From: Planomicrobium sp. CPCC 101079
Lineage (GTDB): Bacteria; Bacillota; Bacilli; Bacillales_A; Planococcaceae
DNA length: 64,000 nucleotides
Direction of reading: 5' to 3'
NCBI RefSeq assembly: GCF_007859275.1
Contig: NZ_VOHC01000031.1
Coordinates: 112,343-176,342 of the forward strand
Shown: positions 38,597-47,404 of the stretch, in pieces
Layout of the letters: every line of letters begins with the position of its first letter
Position numbering within the stretch: position 1 is the stretch's first letter
Notes under the pieces: model-generated
Databases searched by the model: none
Seen by the model: the letters and a program-made list of their open reading frames with translations, nothing else
Told to the model about the DNA's origin: nothing
Position numbers and translations under genes: made by a program

Positions 38597-39328
38597 TTAA
38601 TGGTGCTTGCCTGTTTCCGCCATAACCCGCAGTAGCTTCACTTCATGGGCGCTGAGTTCTCTGGATTCCCCTGCATTTAACCCTTTTAGCGTTAAAAATG
38701 CGAATTGCTCCCGGCTAAGTTTTTGGACCGGAAATCCGATAGCATCGAACATTCTCCGCACTTGGCGGTTTCTGCCTTCATGAATTGTTATTTGAACAAT
38801 GGCTTTGCCTGTTTTGTTGTCAGCCGATAAAAGTTTCACTTTGGCCGGGGCCGTCATTCCGTCTTCAAGCTTGATGCCGCGCTCCAATTTTTGCAAATCT
38901 TCTCGTTTTGGAATGCCTTTCAATCGCGCGACATACGTCTTGTCGATTTCAAATTTCGGGTGCGTCAGCAAGTTGGCAAATTCACCGTCATTTGTCATGA
39001 TCAACAAACCAGAAGTATCATAGTCGAGACGACCGACCGGATAAATGCGTTTATCGACTGTATCAAAGAAATCCGTGACCACTTTTCTGTTTTTATCATC
39101 GCTGACCGCAGAAATCACGCCGCGCGGCTTGTATAATAAATAATAGACTTTTTGTTCTTTTTCAAGCTGTACGCCTTCCACTTCAATTGTGTCGGAATGC
39201 GATACTTTTGTGCCGAGTTCTTTTACCACTTTTCCATTGACTCTAACTTTTCCATCCAATATTAATTGCTCTGACTTGCGTCTTGATGCAATGCCGGCGT
39301 GTGCCAACATTTTCTGTAATCTCTCCAT
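38597..39328 (-). CDS. rluB: 23S rRNA pseudouridine synthase RluB
   Basis: Isomerises a uridine of 23S rRNA (position 2605 in E. coli numbering, from family knowledge). Residues 2-50 form an S4 RNA-binding domain (LQKMLAHAGIASRRKSEQLI). The catalytic aspartate is in VGRLDYDTSGLLIMTNDG (near residue 103), and the GRNRQVRRMFDAIG segment follows. At 243 residues it has the usual length. In B. subtilis dacB-spmA-spmB lie between scpB and this gene; here only about 130 bp. Confidence 0.94.
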   Translation of the reverse strand: MERLQKMLAHAGIASRRKSEQLILDGKVRVNGKVVKELGTKVSHSDTIEVEGVQLEKEQKVYYLLYKPRGVISAVSDDKNRKVVTDFFDTVDKRIYPVGRLDYDTSGLLIMTNDGEFANLLTHPKFEIDKTYVARLKGIPKREDLQKLERGIKLEDGMTAPAKVKLLSADNKTGKAIVQITIHEGRNRQVRRMFDAIGFPVQKLSREQFAFLTLKGLNAGESRELSAHEVKLLRVMAETGKHH

Positions 39329-39407
39329 AAGTTCACCTCATTGATTTTTTCCGTTCGTTCCTCTCGGAATTATGTCACATTTAGCGTAAAAGCGAAAGCA
39401 CCAAGCC

Positions 39408-39451
39408 TTTACAACAACAAAGGAAGACTGTACATAATCCGCAGTCTTCCT
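39408..39451 (-). terminator. Probable terminator after scpB
   Basis: GGAAGACTG and its complement form a 9-bp stem with an 11-nt loop, followed on the minus strand by TTTGTTGTTG. The tail is imperfect, so efficiency is uncertain. Confidence 0.6.
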
Positions 39452-39459
39452 CCAACCGA

Positions 39460-40050
39460 TTAAGCTTTCACTTCTTCTTTGAACGTTTCTTGAAACTTCG
39501 TCATAAACAAATCTGTTTCTTCTTCTGGTTCATCGCTCGCTTCTTCCGGCAAGGGAGGAAGTTCATCCAAGTTTTTTAAACCAAAATAATTCAGGAATTC
39601 GTTCGTTGTGCCATATAAAATAGCACGGCCAGCTCCTTCAGCACGGCCTCTTTCTTGAATCAAGCCTTTTGCAGCAAGTGTCTGGAGCGGCTTTTCGCTT
39701 TTTACGCCCCGCAAATCTTCAATTTCTAAGCGCGTTAGCGGCTGTTTGTATGCAATGATTGCGAGCACTTCCAATGATGCCTGAGACAGTGCTTGCGGCG
39801 TCGGGTTTTCCACAAGCTTTTGGATGGTTTCCGCTACATCCGGCTTCGTAACAAGTTGAAAGACCCCTGAAAATTCCTTGATCATCAAACCGCTCATGGG
39901 CTCTTCATAGCGCTTTGCCATCTCGTCAATACAATCGCGAATCTCCGCTTCCACTGCTTCAGTCAAAAATTCAAGCTGAGCCATCGTCAGGCCATCATCG
40001 CCGACTACAAAAAGCAGCGCCTCAATTTTCTTCGAAAGATTCGTCTTCAT
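39460..40050 (-). CDS. scpB: Segregation and condensation protein B
   Basis: Winged-helix (kite) subunit of the SMC-ScpAB condensin that organises and segregates the chromosome. The 196-residue protein has two winged-helix units; family segments include IEALLFVVGDDGLT near the start and SQASLEVLAIIAYKQPLTRLEIEDLRGV in the middle, and it ends in an acidic tail. The gene overlaps scpA by 29 bp, so expression is coupled. Confidence 0.95.
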   Translation of the reverse strand: MKTNLSKKIEALLFVVGDDGLTMAQLEFLTEAVEAEIRDCIDEMAKRYEEPMSGLMIKEFSGVFQLVTKPDVAETIQKLVENPTPQALSQASLEVLAIIAYKQPLTRLEIEDLRGVKSEKPLQTLAAKGLIQERGRAEGAGRAILYGTTNEFLNYFGLKNLDELPPLPEEASDEPEEETDLFMTKFQETFKEEVKA

Positions 40051-40801
40051 ATTCCCACGTTTCCTTTCTAAGTTCCACCAGCAAATCGGTGAAATTCTTT
40101 TCCTGCTCTACGGCGATCACTTGCCGTTTCATCAGTTCTAGAACCGACAAAAATGAAACCACTAAAACAGACTTGTCACTTGACGGAAACAAGTTTGCAA
40201 AAGAAGTTTTGCCTTTTGCGGCTTTCAGCCGGCTGACAATCGAAGTCATCTGGTCTTTGATCGAAATTTCCTGGCGAGCAATACGGGCAGATAACGGAGC
40301 CTTCAACTGTTTGCGCCGCAGCATTTTTTGAAAAGCAGCCAACATATCAAATGCATTCACTTCCAAATCAACGTTTTCGACTGGAACAGAAAGCTGAAAT
40401 TCCGATAAATCTTTAGGCGATTTTGTGAACAGGATCGAGCGATTTTGCTCCATCTCTTTCATCTGCAAGGATGCTTCCTTGAATTTACGGTACTCCACTA
40501 GACGTGAAACCAACTCTTCCCGCGGATCTTGCTCTTCAAATTCGTATTCGATATCCTCCAATTCACCTTCATGGACAGGAAGCAGCATTTTGCTCTTGAT
40601 CGCGAGCAATGTCGCAGCCATCACCAAGTATTCGCTCGCCTCATTCAACTCTAGCACTTGCAGCGCGCGAATATGTTCCATATACTGTGAAGTGATCTGT
40701 GAAACCGGGATATCGTAAATATCAATTTCCAAACGATGTATTAAATGCAATAATAAATCAAGAGGGCCTTCAAAGGCCTCTACCTTTACTTCATAGGACA
40801 T
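40022..40801 (-). CDS. scpA: Segregation and condensation protein A
   Basis: Kleisin subunit that bridges SMC heads together with ScpB. The 259-residue protein begins with the kleisin N-terminal signature FEGPLDLLLHLIHRLEIDIYDIP and has a C-terminal winged-helix region (VSFLSVLELMKRQVIAVEQEKNF). RBS AGGTGG precedes the ATG. A -10-like TATAAT lies close upstream in the 57-bp gap shared with the divergent ypuF gene. Confidence 0.95.
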   Translation of the reverse strand: MSYEVKVEAFEGPLDLLLHLIHRLEIDIYDIPVSQITSQYMEHIRALQVLELNEASEYLVMAATLLAIKSKMLLPVHEGELEDIEYEFEEQDPREELVSRLVEYRKFKEASLQMKEMEQNRSILFTKSPKDLSEFQLSVPVENVDLEVNAFDMLAAFQKMLRRKQLKAPLSARIARQEISIKDQMTSIVSRLKAAKGKTSFANLFPSSDKSVLVVSFLSVLELMKRQVIAVEQEKNFTDLLVELRKETWEYEDESFEEN

Positions 40802-40858
40802 GCTTGACCACCTGACTGTTAGAGATACTTATATTATTATAGTAGAAAGGGGATTAAA

Positions 40859-41359
40859 ATGCACCCACTCCACCACCCGCTCTTTATTCAATTTATTATA
40901 AATTTCAATAGCGAACGCGATTATTTCGAATGCCATGAAGTTGGCGAAGAATACTGGAAATCTCTTGCACCGAAAGACAAAACCCATCCTCTTACCGGTT
41001 GGATTCAGATGGCTGTCGGCATGTACCATTGGAGACGAAGTAATTATCCTGGCGCACTGCGCTCGTTCATCCGGGCAAAAGCGAAACTGACGGATGGCGG
41101 AATCTGGGTAGAAGGTTTCGACCACCCGGAACTGATCCGGCTGTTGACTGTCTCCATAGAAGCCGTTACCGAAAGAAAACCTTTTTTCTCTTACAACATT
41201 CCTATCGAATCAAAGAACTTGAAAAAAATCGTCAGAGACTATCAGGCGGCTCATCCCATCGCTCCGCAGGATCCCTATTATATTATGCATAAACATCGGC
41301 TGAGGGACCGTTCTTCCATCATCAGTTTGCGCGAACAAAAAAAAAGGCGGAACCTTTAA
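40859..41359 (+). CDS. ypuF: DUF309 family protein YpuF
   Basis: A 166-residue cytosolic protein of the DUF309 family, recognisable from FNSERDYFECHEVGEEYW at residues 16-33, a conserved motif with possible metal-binding His and Glu residues. Divergent from scpA, as B. subtilis ypuF lies beside scpA-scpB. The stop codon sits inside the loop of a terminator shared with the convergent ribT. Function is unknown. Confidence 0.8.
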   Translation: MHPLHHPLFIQFIINFNSERDYFECHEVGEEYWKSLAPKDKTHPLTGWIQMAVGMYHWRRSNYPGALRSFIRAKAKLTDGGIWVEGFDHPELIRLLTVSIEAVTERKPFFSYNIPIESKNLKKIVRDYQAAHPIAPQDPYYIMHKHRLRDRSSIISLREQKKRRNL

Positions 41360-41380
41360 TCAAAGTCCGCCTTTTTTTTG
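41339..41380. terminator. Bidirectional terminator between ypuF and ribT
   Basis: GGCGGA and TCCGCC, with inner CTTT/AAAG pairing, form a stem flanked by a run of A on one side and a run of T on the other, so it can terminate both converging genes. Both stop codons (41357-41362) lie in its loop. Confidence 0.88.
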
Positions 41381-41719
41381 TGGGCATTTTTCGAGAAATG
41401 CACGGGTTTCTTCCGTTGAACGCATTTCCCGTTCCTGCATCATTTGTTGGATTTTCTCGACCATGGCATGTCCAATTCCTTCGTTTCTATAAGAAGGGTT
41501 GACCGATACGTGATGGATTGTGAACGCATTTTCTTCTACTTCCACTCCCAATAACCCTACGAAATCTTCTCCCTTTTTCCAAAGAAACAATTGCCATTCA
41601 GGATTATCTTCATATTTCTGCATTGTTTGCTGCAGCACTTTCAAATCTCGCTCTCTTGGCATGAACGACATTAAGCCCATCGCGATTTTTTCAAATGATT
41701 TTTTATATCTTAATAACAT
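41360..41719 (-). CDS. ribT: RibT-like GNAT acetyltransferase
   Basis: A 119-residue single-domain GNAT protein. The start RYKKSFEKIAMGLMSFMP and the acetyl-CoA-binding segment VNPSYRNEGIGHAMV are very close to B. subtilis RibT. In B. subtilis it is the last gene of ribDEAHT; here the other rib genes are missing and it stands alone after lysA. The ATG at 41719 has GAGGGA 6 bp upstream, so it is preferred to the TTG at 41725. Its acetyl acceptor is not known. Confidence 0.88.
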   Translation of the reverse strand: MLLRYKKSFEKIAMGLMSFMPRERDLKVLQQTMQKYEDNPEWQLFLWKKGEDFVGLLGVEVEENAFTIHHVSVNPSYRNEGIGHAMVEKIQQMMQEREMRSTEETRAFLEKCPQKKGGL

Positions 41720-41799
41720 AACCAATCCCTCGTTTTCGTCCTTACACGGCTTTGTACATCCTACTATAAACTTGCAAAGAACACAAGTTCCCAGAAAGT

Positions 41800-41904
41800 T
41801 TAACCGCCTAGAACATTATCTGCGAACAGGACCCAATAGAGGATTCCCCACCCGATGGCCACGACCAGCAAGAAAATCAATAAAAAAACGTTGGCTTTAT
41901 TCAT
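41800..41904 (-). CDS. Small membrane protein overlapping lysA
   Basis: A 34-residue frame (MNKANVFLLIFL at the start, ending DNVLGG). Its ATG overlaps the lysA stop as ATGA, and GAAGGG lies just upstream, so translation would be coupled to lysA. Residues 6-26 form one hydrophobic helix, with a short hydrophilic tail. I do not recognise the family. Coupling, ribosome site and hydrophobic pattern support a real gene; its short length keeps confidence moderate. Confidence 0.55.
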   Translation of the reverse strand: MNKANVFLLIFLLVVAIGWGILYWVLFADNVLGG

Positions 41905-43223
41905 TTGCCCTTCACTTTTTGCTGGTATGACATGTCATGCGTGATCAGATCTTCATTGGTCTCCCGGCGTACTACTAGCTGATGTTCCCCGTTTTCAACG
42001 AATACAACAGCGGGGCGGCCGATACGGTTGTAATTACTGGCCATGGAATATCCGTAAGCGCCTGTGCAGAACACACTTAAAATATCTCCAGCTTCCAAAG
42101 TCGGCAAATGCGCCTCTTCGATCAGCTTGTCTCCTGACTCACAAAGCTTTCCGGCAATGGTGTACTGTTCGCTTGCTTTTGCATTCGCTTTATTGGCGAG
42201 CAGCGAAGTGTATTTCGCTCCATATAAAGCAGGGCGGATATTATCGGACATTCCGCCGTCAACCGCCGCGTATTTGCGTAGACCTGGAACTTCTTTCATC
42301 GATCCAACTGTATATAACGTCGTACCTGCATCTCCAACCAACGAGCGGCCCGGCTCAATCCAGATTTCGGGCAGCTGGAAATCTGCTGCTGCCGACACCT
42401 TCTTGACTGTCCGGATCATATCCCGAACATAGATAGCCGGTTCAAGTGGCTGGTCTTCTTCGGTATAGCGAATGCCAAAACCACCGCCAAGGTTCAGGAC
42501 CGGGCAGCGGTACCCGTAATCTTTTTCCCAGTTCGACATTTTTCCTACCAATTTTTCAGCAGCCAGCTGAAAGCCTGTTGTATCAAAAATTTGCGAGCCG
42601 ATGTGGCAATGAAGCCCCATCAATTTTAAGAAAGAATGCCCGTATGTCTGTTTAAATGCTTTATCCGCCTGGCCATTCTTTAGATCGAAACCGAACTTCG
42701 AATCTTCCTGGCCTGTTGTAATATAGTCATGCGTATGCGCTTCAACACCCGGAGTAACCCGCAATAGGATATTCATCGGCTGTTCAAGTTCTTCTGAAAG
42801 TTTTTTCAAAAGATCGATTTCGTAAAAATTATCGACGACGATGCAGCCTATTTTTTCTTCAAAAGCCATGCGCAATTCTGCTTCGCTTTTATTATTGCCG
42901 TGAAAATGGATCTTTTCTGTCGGGAAACCCGCTTGTATGGCAGTGTATAGCTCCCCTCCGGATACAACATCAAGTGACAAGTTCTCTTCAGCCGCCACCT
43001 GGTAAATCGCGATGCTTGAAAAAGCTTTACTGGCATAGGCCACTTGGTAGCCAAGCCCTTCATCTTCAAAGGTCTTCTGGAAAGCTTTAGCACGCTCCCG
43101 GAATAATTGAATATCATATACAAAAAGTGGTGTACCGTATTCTTTCGCCAGTTCGACAGCGTCTGTGCCGCCAATTGTCAAATGCCCTTGCTCATCAATA
43201 GCTTGTGTACCGTATAAATGCAT
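41901..43223 (-). CDS. lysA: Diaminopimelate decarboxylase
   Basis: PLP enzyme that makes L-lysine from meso-diaminopimelate. The PLP lysine lies in QVAYASKAFSS near residue 66, with HFHGNNKS, LNLGGGFGI and the C-terminal CESGDKL and GAYGYSMASNYN segments typical of the family. At 440 residues it has the usual length. RBS AGGAGGG. In B. subtilis the spoVA operon lies just upstream; here pdp is the neighbour. A terminator after pdp suggests a separate transcript. Confidence 0.96.
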   Translation of the reverse strand: MHLYGTQAIDEQGHLTIGGTDAVELAKEYGTPLFVYDIQLFRERAKAFQKTFEDEGLGYQVAYASKAFSSIAIYQVAAEENLSLDVVSGGELYTAIQAGFPTEKIHFHGNNKSEAELRMAFEEKIGCIVVDNFYEIDLLKKLSEELEQPMNILLRVTPGVEAHTHDYITTGQEDSKFGFDLKNGQADKAFKQTYGHSFLKLMGLHCHIGSQIFDTTGFQLAAEKLVGKMSNWEKDYGYRCPVLNLGGGFGIRYTEEDQPLEPAIYVRDMIRTVKKVSAAADFQLPEIWIEPGRSLVGDAGTTLYTVGSMKEVPGLRKYAAVDGGMSDNIRPALYGAKYTSLLANKANAKASEQYTIAGKLCESGDKLIEEAHLPTLEAGDILSVFCTGAYGYSMASNYNRIGRPAVVFVENGEHQLVVRRETNEDLITHDMSYQQKVKGK

Positions 43224-43256
43224 GAGTTCCCTCCTAGCCGCGAATGGCAGATATGA

Positions 43257-43290
43257 AAAATCTTGCTGAGAATAAACTCAGCAAGATTGG
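43257..43290 (-). terminator. Rho-independent terminator after pdp
   Basis: AATCTTGCTGAG and its complement form a 12-bp stem with a short loop and end in five T on the minus strand, immediately after the pdp stop codon. Confidence 0.88.
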
Positions 43291-44595
43291 TTAATCGGTG
43301 ATCACCGCAGAAATAAGCGGCGTTTTTTCAACCGGTTCGCTTGAATATTCTACACTATTATACAACATGCGCAAACATTCCGCGACATCTTCCGTATTGG
43401 AATAAACAGTCGCTATTGATTCGCCTTTATGGACAAAGTCGCCCACTTTCTTGTGCAGGACAATACCAACCGCTAAATCGATTACTGACTCTTTTGTCGC
43501 TCTTCCGGCGCCTAAAATCATGGCTGCAGTGCCGATTTCATCAGCTTCCATAAACGATATATAACCTTCCCTTTCAGATGGCACATCTACTTTGAATGCG
43601 GCTTGCGGCAGCAGCTCCACATCGTCTACAACAGCTGGATTGCCGCCTTGGCTCTCGATAAATTGCTTGAAAATAGCCAGAGCTTCCCCGCTTTCGATTG
43701 CTTGGACAAGCATCGCGCGCGCTTCTTCTAGCGTATCCGCTTTCCCGCCCACAACAACCATTTGGCTGCCAAGCACCAAGCAAAGCTCTGTCAAATCTTC
43801 CGGCCCTTTTCCTTGCAGCGTTTCAATCGCTTCTTTCACTTCAAGTGCATTGCCGATTGCAAAGCCAAGCGGCTGGCTCATATCAGAAATAATCGCCATC
43901 GTTTTGCGGCCAGTTGCATTGCCGATCCCCACCATTGCATGCGCAAGTTCCTTCGCATCTTCTTCTGTCTTCATAAAAGCGCCTTCGCCTGTTTTAACAT
44001 CCAAAACAATGGCATCCGCACCAGCAGCAATTTTTTTGCTCATGATCGAGCTTGCAATCAACGGAATGCTGTTTACAGTTGCCGTCACATCACGCAGTGC
44101 GTACAATTTCTTGTCTGCTGGCGTCAAATTTCCGCTTTGGCCAATAACAGCCACTTTAATGTCATTTACTTGTTTAATAAAATCTTCCGTAGACAATTCC
44201 ACATGAAAGCCTTCAATGGCTTCGAGTTTGTCAATTGTGCCGCCAGTATGCCCAAGCCCACGGCCGCTCATCTTCGCTACCGGCACTCCACAAGCCGCAA
44301 CAAGCGGACCGAGCACAAGTGTCGTCGTATCGCCGACGCCGCCAGTTGAATGCTTATCCACTTTGATGCCTTCAATGGCAGACAAATCGATTTGGTCGCC
44401 TGAGCCAGCCATCGCCAGCGTTAAATCCGCTCGCTCCCGGTCGCTCATATTCTGAAAATAAACCGCCATCAAAAAAGCGCTCATTTGATAATCCTCAATA
44501 TCACCGTTCGTATAGCCTGTAACTATATGTTGAATCTCTTCTGTGGAAAGTTCTAAACCATCGCGTTTCTTTTCTATTAAATCAACCATTCTCAT
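43291..44595 (-). CDS. pdp: Pyrimidine-nucleoside phosphorylase
   Basis: Splits uridine, thymidine or deoxyuridine with phosphate to release the base and (deoxy)ribose-1-phosphate. The family signature [16 protein letters not shown] lies near residue 110, and KHSTGGVGD, which contacts phosphate, near 81. At 434 residues it has the family length. It follows deoB by 16 bp; the pair salvages pentose phosphates from nucleosides. B. subtilis has a purine nucleoside phosphorylase gene in this place. Confidence 0.95.
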   Translation of the reverse strand: MRMVDLIEKKRDGLELSTEEIQHIVTGYTNGDIEDYQMSAFLMAVYFQNMSDRERADLTLAMAGSGDQIDLSAIEGIKVDKHSTGGVGDTTTLVLGPLVAACGVPVAKMSGRGLGHTGGTIDKLEAIEGFHVELSTEDFIKQVNDIKVAVIGQSGNLTPADKKLYALRDVTATVNSIPLIASSIMSKKIAAGADAIVLDVKTGEGAFMKTEEDAKELAHAMVGIGNATGRKTMAIISDMSQPLGFAIGNALEVKEAIETLQGKGPEDLTELCLVLGSQMVVVGGKADTLEEARAMLVQAIESGEALAIFKQFIESQGGNPAVVDDVELLPQAAFKVDVPSEREGYISFMEADEIGTAAMILGAGRATKESVIDLAVGIVLHKKVGDFVHKGESIATVYSNTEDVAECLRMLYNSVEYSSEPVEKTPLISAVITD

Positions 44596-44611
44596 GAATA
44601 ATACCGCCTTT

Positions 44612-45796
44612 TCAGTTTAATTTCGTTAAAAAGCTTGTTCCGAACTTTGGCATCGGAGCTGAGAAATTTTCGGCAATTGTTGCACCGATATCTGCAAACG
44701 TTTTGCCAAGCCCCAACTCTTTCCCACTCTCAAAGCGTGGTGAAAAGGCAAGCAGCGGAACATATTCACGTGTATGGTCTGTTCCAGGAAATGTTGGATC
44801 GTTGCCGTGGTCAGCTGTAATGAGGAGCAAATCGTTTTCAGTCAATTTTTCAAGCACTTCCGGCAGCCGCGCGTCAAACGCTTCTAGCGCCGCCCCATAT
44901 CCTTCCGGGTCTCTGCGATGTCCGAACAAGGCGTCAAAATCAACCAGGTTCAAAAAACTCAAGCCGCTGAAGTCTTCTCCAACGACTTCTACCAGTTTAT
45001 CCATGCCGTCCATATTGTCTTTTGTCCGAATGGTTTTAGTTACCCCTTCACCATTATAAATGTCGTTGATTTTGCCGATGGCAATAACATCTTTTCCGAT
45101 ATCTTTCAACTCGTTCATGACTGTCCGGTCGAAAGGCTTTAACGCATAATCATGGCGATTTGATGTACGTTTGAAAGCACCTGGTTCGCCAAGGAATGGG
45201 CGTGCAATAATGCGGCCGACCAAATATTCAGGATCTAGTGTCAGTTCACGGGCGATTTCACAGATCTTGTAAAGTTCTTCTAAGGGAACAATCTCTTCGT
45301 GCGCAGCAATCTGCAATACTGGATCCGCTGATGTATAGACAATAATGGCACCCGTTTCCATGTGCTCCTGTCCAAGTTCATCAAGAATTTCAGTTCCGCT
45401 CGCCGGTTTGTTGCCGATTACTTTGCGGCCTGTCTTTTCTTCCAATGCTTGAATCAAGGAATCTGGAAACCCTTCCGGATAGACTTTGAAAGGTGTATCG
45501 ATGTTAAGGCCCATAATCTCCCAATGTCCAGTCATTGTATCTTTTCCTACCGATGCTTCCTGAAGCTTGCCATAATAAGCGGCTGGTGTTTCAGCCACCG
45601 CAATTCCTTTAACAGGTTCAATGTTGCTCAAGCCAAGGTTTTCCATATTCGGCATATGCAATCCCCCGACACTTTCTGCAATATGGCCAAGTGTATCAGA
45701 ACCTGTATCGCCGAAAGCTTCAGCATCTGGAGCTTCGCCGATTCCCACCGAATCAAGGACAATCAAATGAATGCGTTCAAAAGGTTTATTAGTCAT
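44612..45796 (-). CDS. deoB: Phosphopentomutase
   Basis: Converts (deoxy)ribose-1-phosphate to the 5-phosphate, the step after nucleoside phosphorolysis. It belongs to the alkaline phosphatase superfamily: the N-terminal metal site is in [14 protein letters not shown], the phospho-acceptor threonine in [11 protein letters not shown], and the second metal site in [17 protein letters not shown]. At 394 residues it is the usual size. RBS AAGGAGG. Called drm in B. subtilis, where it also follows xerD. Confidence 0.96.
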   Translation of the reverse strand: MTNKPFERIHLIVLDSVGIGEAPDAEAFGDTGSDTLGHIAESVGGLHMPNMENLGLSNIEPVKGIAVAETPAAYYGKLQEASVGKDTMTGHWEIMGLNIDTPFKVYPEGFPDSLIQALEEKTGRKVIGNKPASGTEILDELGQEHMETGAIIVYTSADPVLQIAAHEEIVPLEELYKICEIARELTLDPEYLVGRIIARPFLGEPGAFKRTSNRHDYALKPFDRTVMNELKDIGKDVIAIGKINDIYNGEGVTKTIRTKDNMDGMDKLVEVVGEDFSGLSFLNLVDFDALFGHRRDPEGYGAALEAFDARLPEVLEKLTENDLLLITADHGNDPTFPGTDHTREYVPLLAFSPRFESGKELGLGKTFADIGATIAENFSAPMPKFGTSFLTKLN

Positions 45797-45866
45797 GTTT
45801 TTTCCTCCTTATTTACGATTCTATCCTACCATAAAATTTGGGATTGTCGGAAGTCTGACATCTATT

Positions 45867-46769
45867 TTATGCTCTTGGATGAAACTGCGAATACACGTCT
45901 TTCAAGCGGGTTTTGCTGACATGCGTATATATTTGAGTGGTTGAAATATCAGCATGGCCAAGCATCTCTTGAACAGCACGCAAATCAGCACCATTTTCAA
46001 TTAAATGCGTCGCAAACGAATGCCGCAATGTATGAGGCGTCAGCTCTTTTTGGATACCTGCTTTTTGAGCATGCTGCTTAAGAAGTTTCCAAAATCCTTG
46101 CCGCGTCAGTCGCTTCCCTCGTTGATTGATAAATAGCGCATCGGTTCTTTCGCCAGTTTTCAATAAACTAGGACGTGCATTTTCCAAATAATTTTTACAT
46201 GCTTTCAAAGCGGATTTGCCAAGCGGGATAATGCGCTCTTTTCCTCCCTTGCCAAAGCACCTGACAAAGCCCATGGTCAGATTGACATCTTCGATATCCA
46301 AATTGATGCATTCGCTGACACGCATGCCGCTTGCATACAAAAGTTCAAGCATGGCTTGGTCCCGCATTCCATTAGCTTTATCCAGAGCTGGCGCTTGCAT
46401 TAGTGCATCCACTTCTTCAATGGACAGGATATTTGGCAGTTTTTTATCCATTTGCGGCATTTCCAGATGGACTGTCGGATCGTTGTCCACTACACGTTCA
46501 CGGATTAAAAATTGATGGAACGAACGAATGGACGAAATGTGCCTTGCAACGGTCCGGGATGTTTTAGTGGTTTCTTTCAAATGGCGCAGATGATTTAAAA
46601 TATGTATGCGTTCCACTTTGCGCAGCGAATCGAGCTGTTCAACTTCTTTTAAATATTGGATATAGCTTTTTAAATCCCGCTCATATGACACGAGGGTATT
46701 TGCAGCCAGCTGCCGCTCTACGCGCAGAAAATGAAGATAATCATCCAAAGCATCTTTTGCATATTTCAT
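45867..46769 (-). CDS. xerD: Site-specific tyrosine recombinase XerD
   Basis: Resolves chromosome dimers at dif together with a second Xer recombinase. The catalytic residues are in ASGMRVSE (Arg), [11 protein letters not shown] (His and Arg), [14 protein letters not shown] (His and Tyr). The frame runs to 46841, but the ATG at 46769 ([12 protein letters not shown], 300 residues) follows AAAGGAGG and fits the family length. It lies between fur and deoB as in B. subtilis, so it is a housekeeping Xer and not a mobile-element integrase. Confidence 0.95.
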   Translation of the reverse strand: MKYAKDALDDYLHFLRVERQLAANTLVSYERDLKSYIQYLKEVEQLDSLRKVERIHILNHLRHLKETTKTSRTVARHISSIRSFHQFLIRERVVDNDPTVHLEMPQMDKKLPNILSIEEVDALMQAPALDKANGMRDQAMLELLYASGMRVSECINLDIEDVNLTMGFVRCFGKGGKERIIPLGKSALKACKNYLENARPSLLKTGERTDALFINQRGKRLTRQGFWKLLKQHAQKAGIQKELTPHTLRHSFATHLIENGADLRAVQEMLGHADISTTQIYTHVSKTRLKDVYSQFHPRA

Positions 46770-46788
46770 TATGGAACCTCCTTTGTAT

Positions 46789-46836
46789 AAAAAAGAAAAA
46801 GAAGGGCGACCTTCAAGGGCCGTCCTTCTTTTTCTC
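46789..46836 (-). terminator. Rho-independent terminator after fur
   Basis: GAAGGACGGCCC pairs with GGTCGCCCTTC (one mismatch and a wobble) and runs into TTTTTCTTTTTT on the minus strand, just after the fur stop codon. Confidence 0.75.
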
Positions 46837-46841
46837 ACCAA

Positions 46842-47303
46842 TCATTGAGATGGATCTTGTGAGCTGCGGTCATGGCAGCGCCAGCAGATGCCATGAAACG
46901 TAAGACGGTGGTCTTTAATTTGAAAGTTCCAGCGTTTTTCGACAACGCCTTCAACATCTTCCAACAAGTCTTCCTGTATTTCATCTACAGCTCCGCACTC
47001 TAAACATACTAAATGATGATGGAAGTGCGCGGCGCCTTCTTGGCGCAAATCATAGCGGGAGACTCCATCACCAAAATTTATTTTGTCGACAATTTTCAAT
47101 TCAGTCAATAATTCCAATGTCCGGTAAACAGTGGCCAATCCAATTTCCGGTGCAATATCTTTTACTAAAAGATAGACATCTTCAGCACTCAAATGGTCTT
47201 CTTCATGATCCAGCAAAACCCGGACGGTCGCTTCACGCTGTGGCGTCAATTTATAACTCGCAGCATGTAATTGCTTTTTTATACGATCAATCCTTGTTTC
47301 CAT
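46842..47303 (-). CDS. fur: Ferric uptake regulator Fur
   Basis: Iron-dependent repressor of 153 residues. The winged-helix DNA-binding half has YKLTPQREATVRVL and EIGLATVYRTLELL. The metal-binding half has HFHHHLVCLECG and a second CxxC pair near the C-terminus (CWRCHD), the structural zinc site. Near identity to B. subtilis Fur from memory, and the same neighbour xerD, favour Fur over PerR or Zur. A Fur-family box lies upstream, suggesting autoregulation. Confidence 0.94.
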   Translation of the reverse strand: METRIDRIKKQLHAASYKLTPQREATVRVLLDHEEDHLSAEDVYLLVKDIAPEIGLATVYRTLELLTELKIVDKINFGDGVSRYDLRQEGAAHFHHHLVCLECGAVDEIQEDLLEDVEGVVEKRWNFQIKDHRLTFHGICWRCHDRSSQDPSQ

Positions 47304-47328
47304 GCGACGCCCTCCTTAAACTGCTTCT

Positions 47329-47358
47329 ATTATAGCAAAGGAGCGTTCTCATTTACAA
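47329..47358 (-). promoter_or_regulatory. Candidate promoter for fur
   Basis: A perfect -10 TATAAT (47329-47334, minus strand) with a weaker -35 TTGTAA (47353-47358) at 18 bp spacing lies 26 bp before the fur start codon. Confidence 0.5.
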
Positions 47359-47376
47359 CATATTATCATTCTTACT

Positions 47377-47391
47377 TTAGAATCATTATCA
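47377..47391. promoter_or_regulatory. Fur-family operator box upstream of fur
   Basis: The 15-bp 7-1-7 dyad TTAGAATCATTATCA agrees with the Fur consensus (TGATAAT-N-ATTATCA) at 12 of 14 positions and equally with the PerR consensus (TTATAAT-N-ATTATAA). A second ATTATCA half-site lies at 47362-47368. Which regulator binds cannot be told from the sequence. Confidence 0.5.
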
Positions 47392-47404
47392 ATTAAAAAT
47401 AGTT

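Noticed and set aside
45362..45919. A 185-codon plus-strand frame
   Set aside because: Antisense to deoB and its flank, without recognisable domains or start signals.
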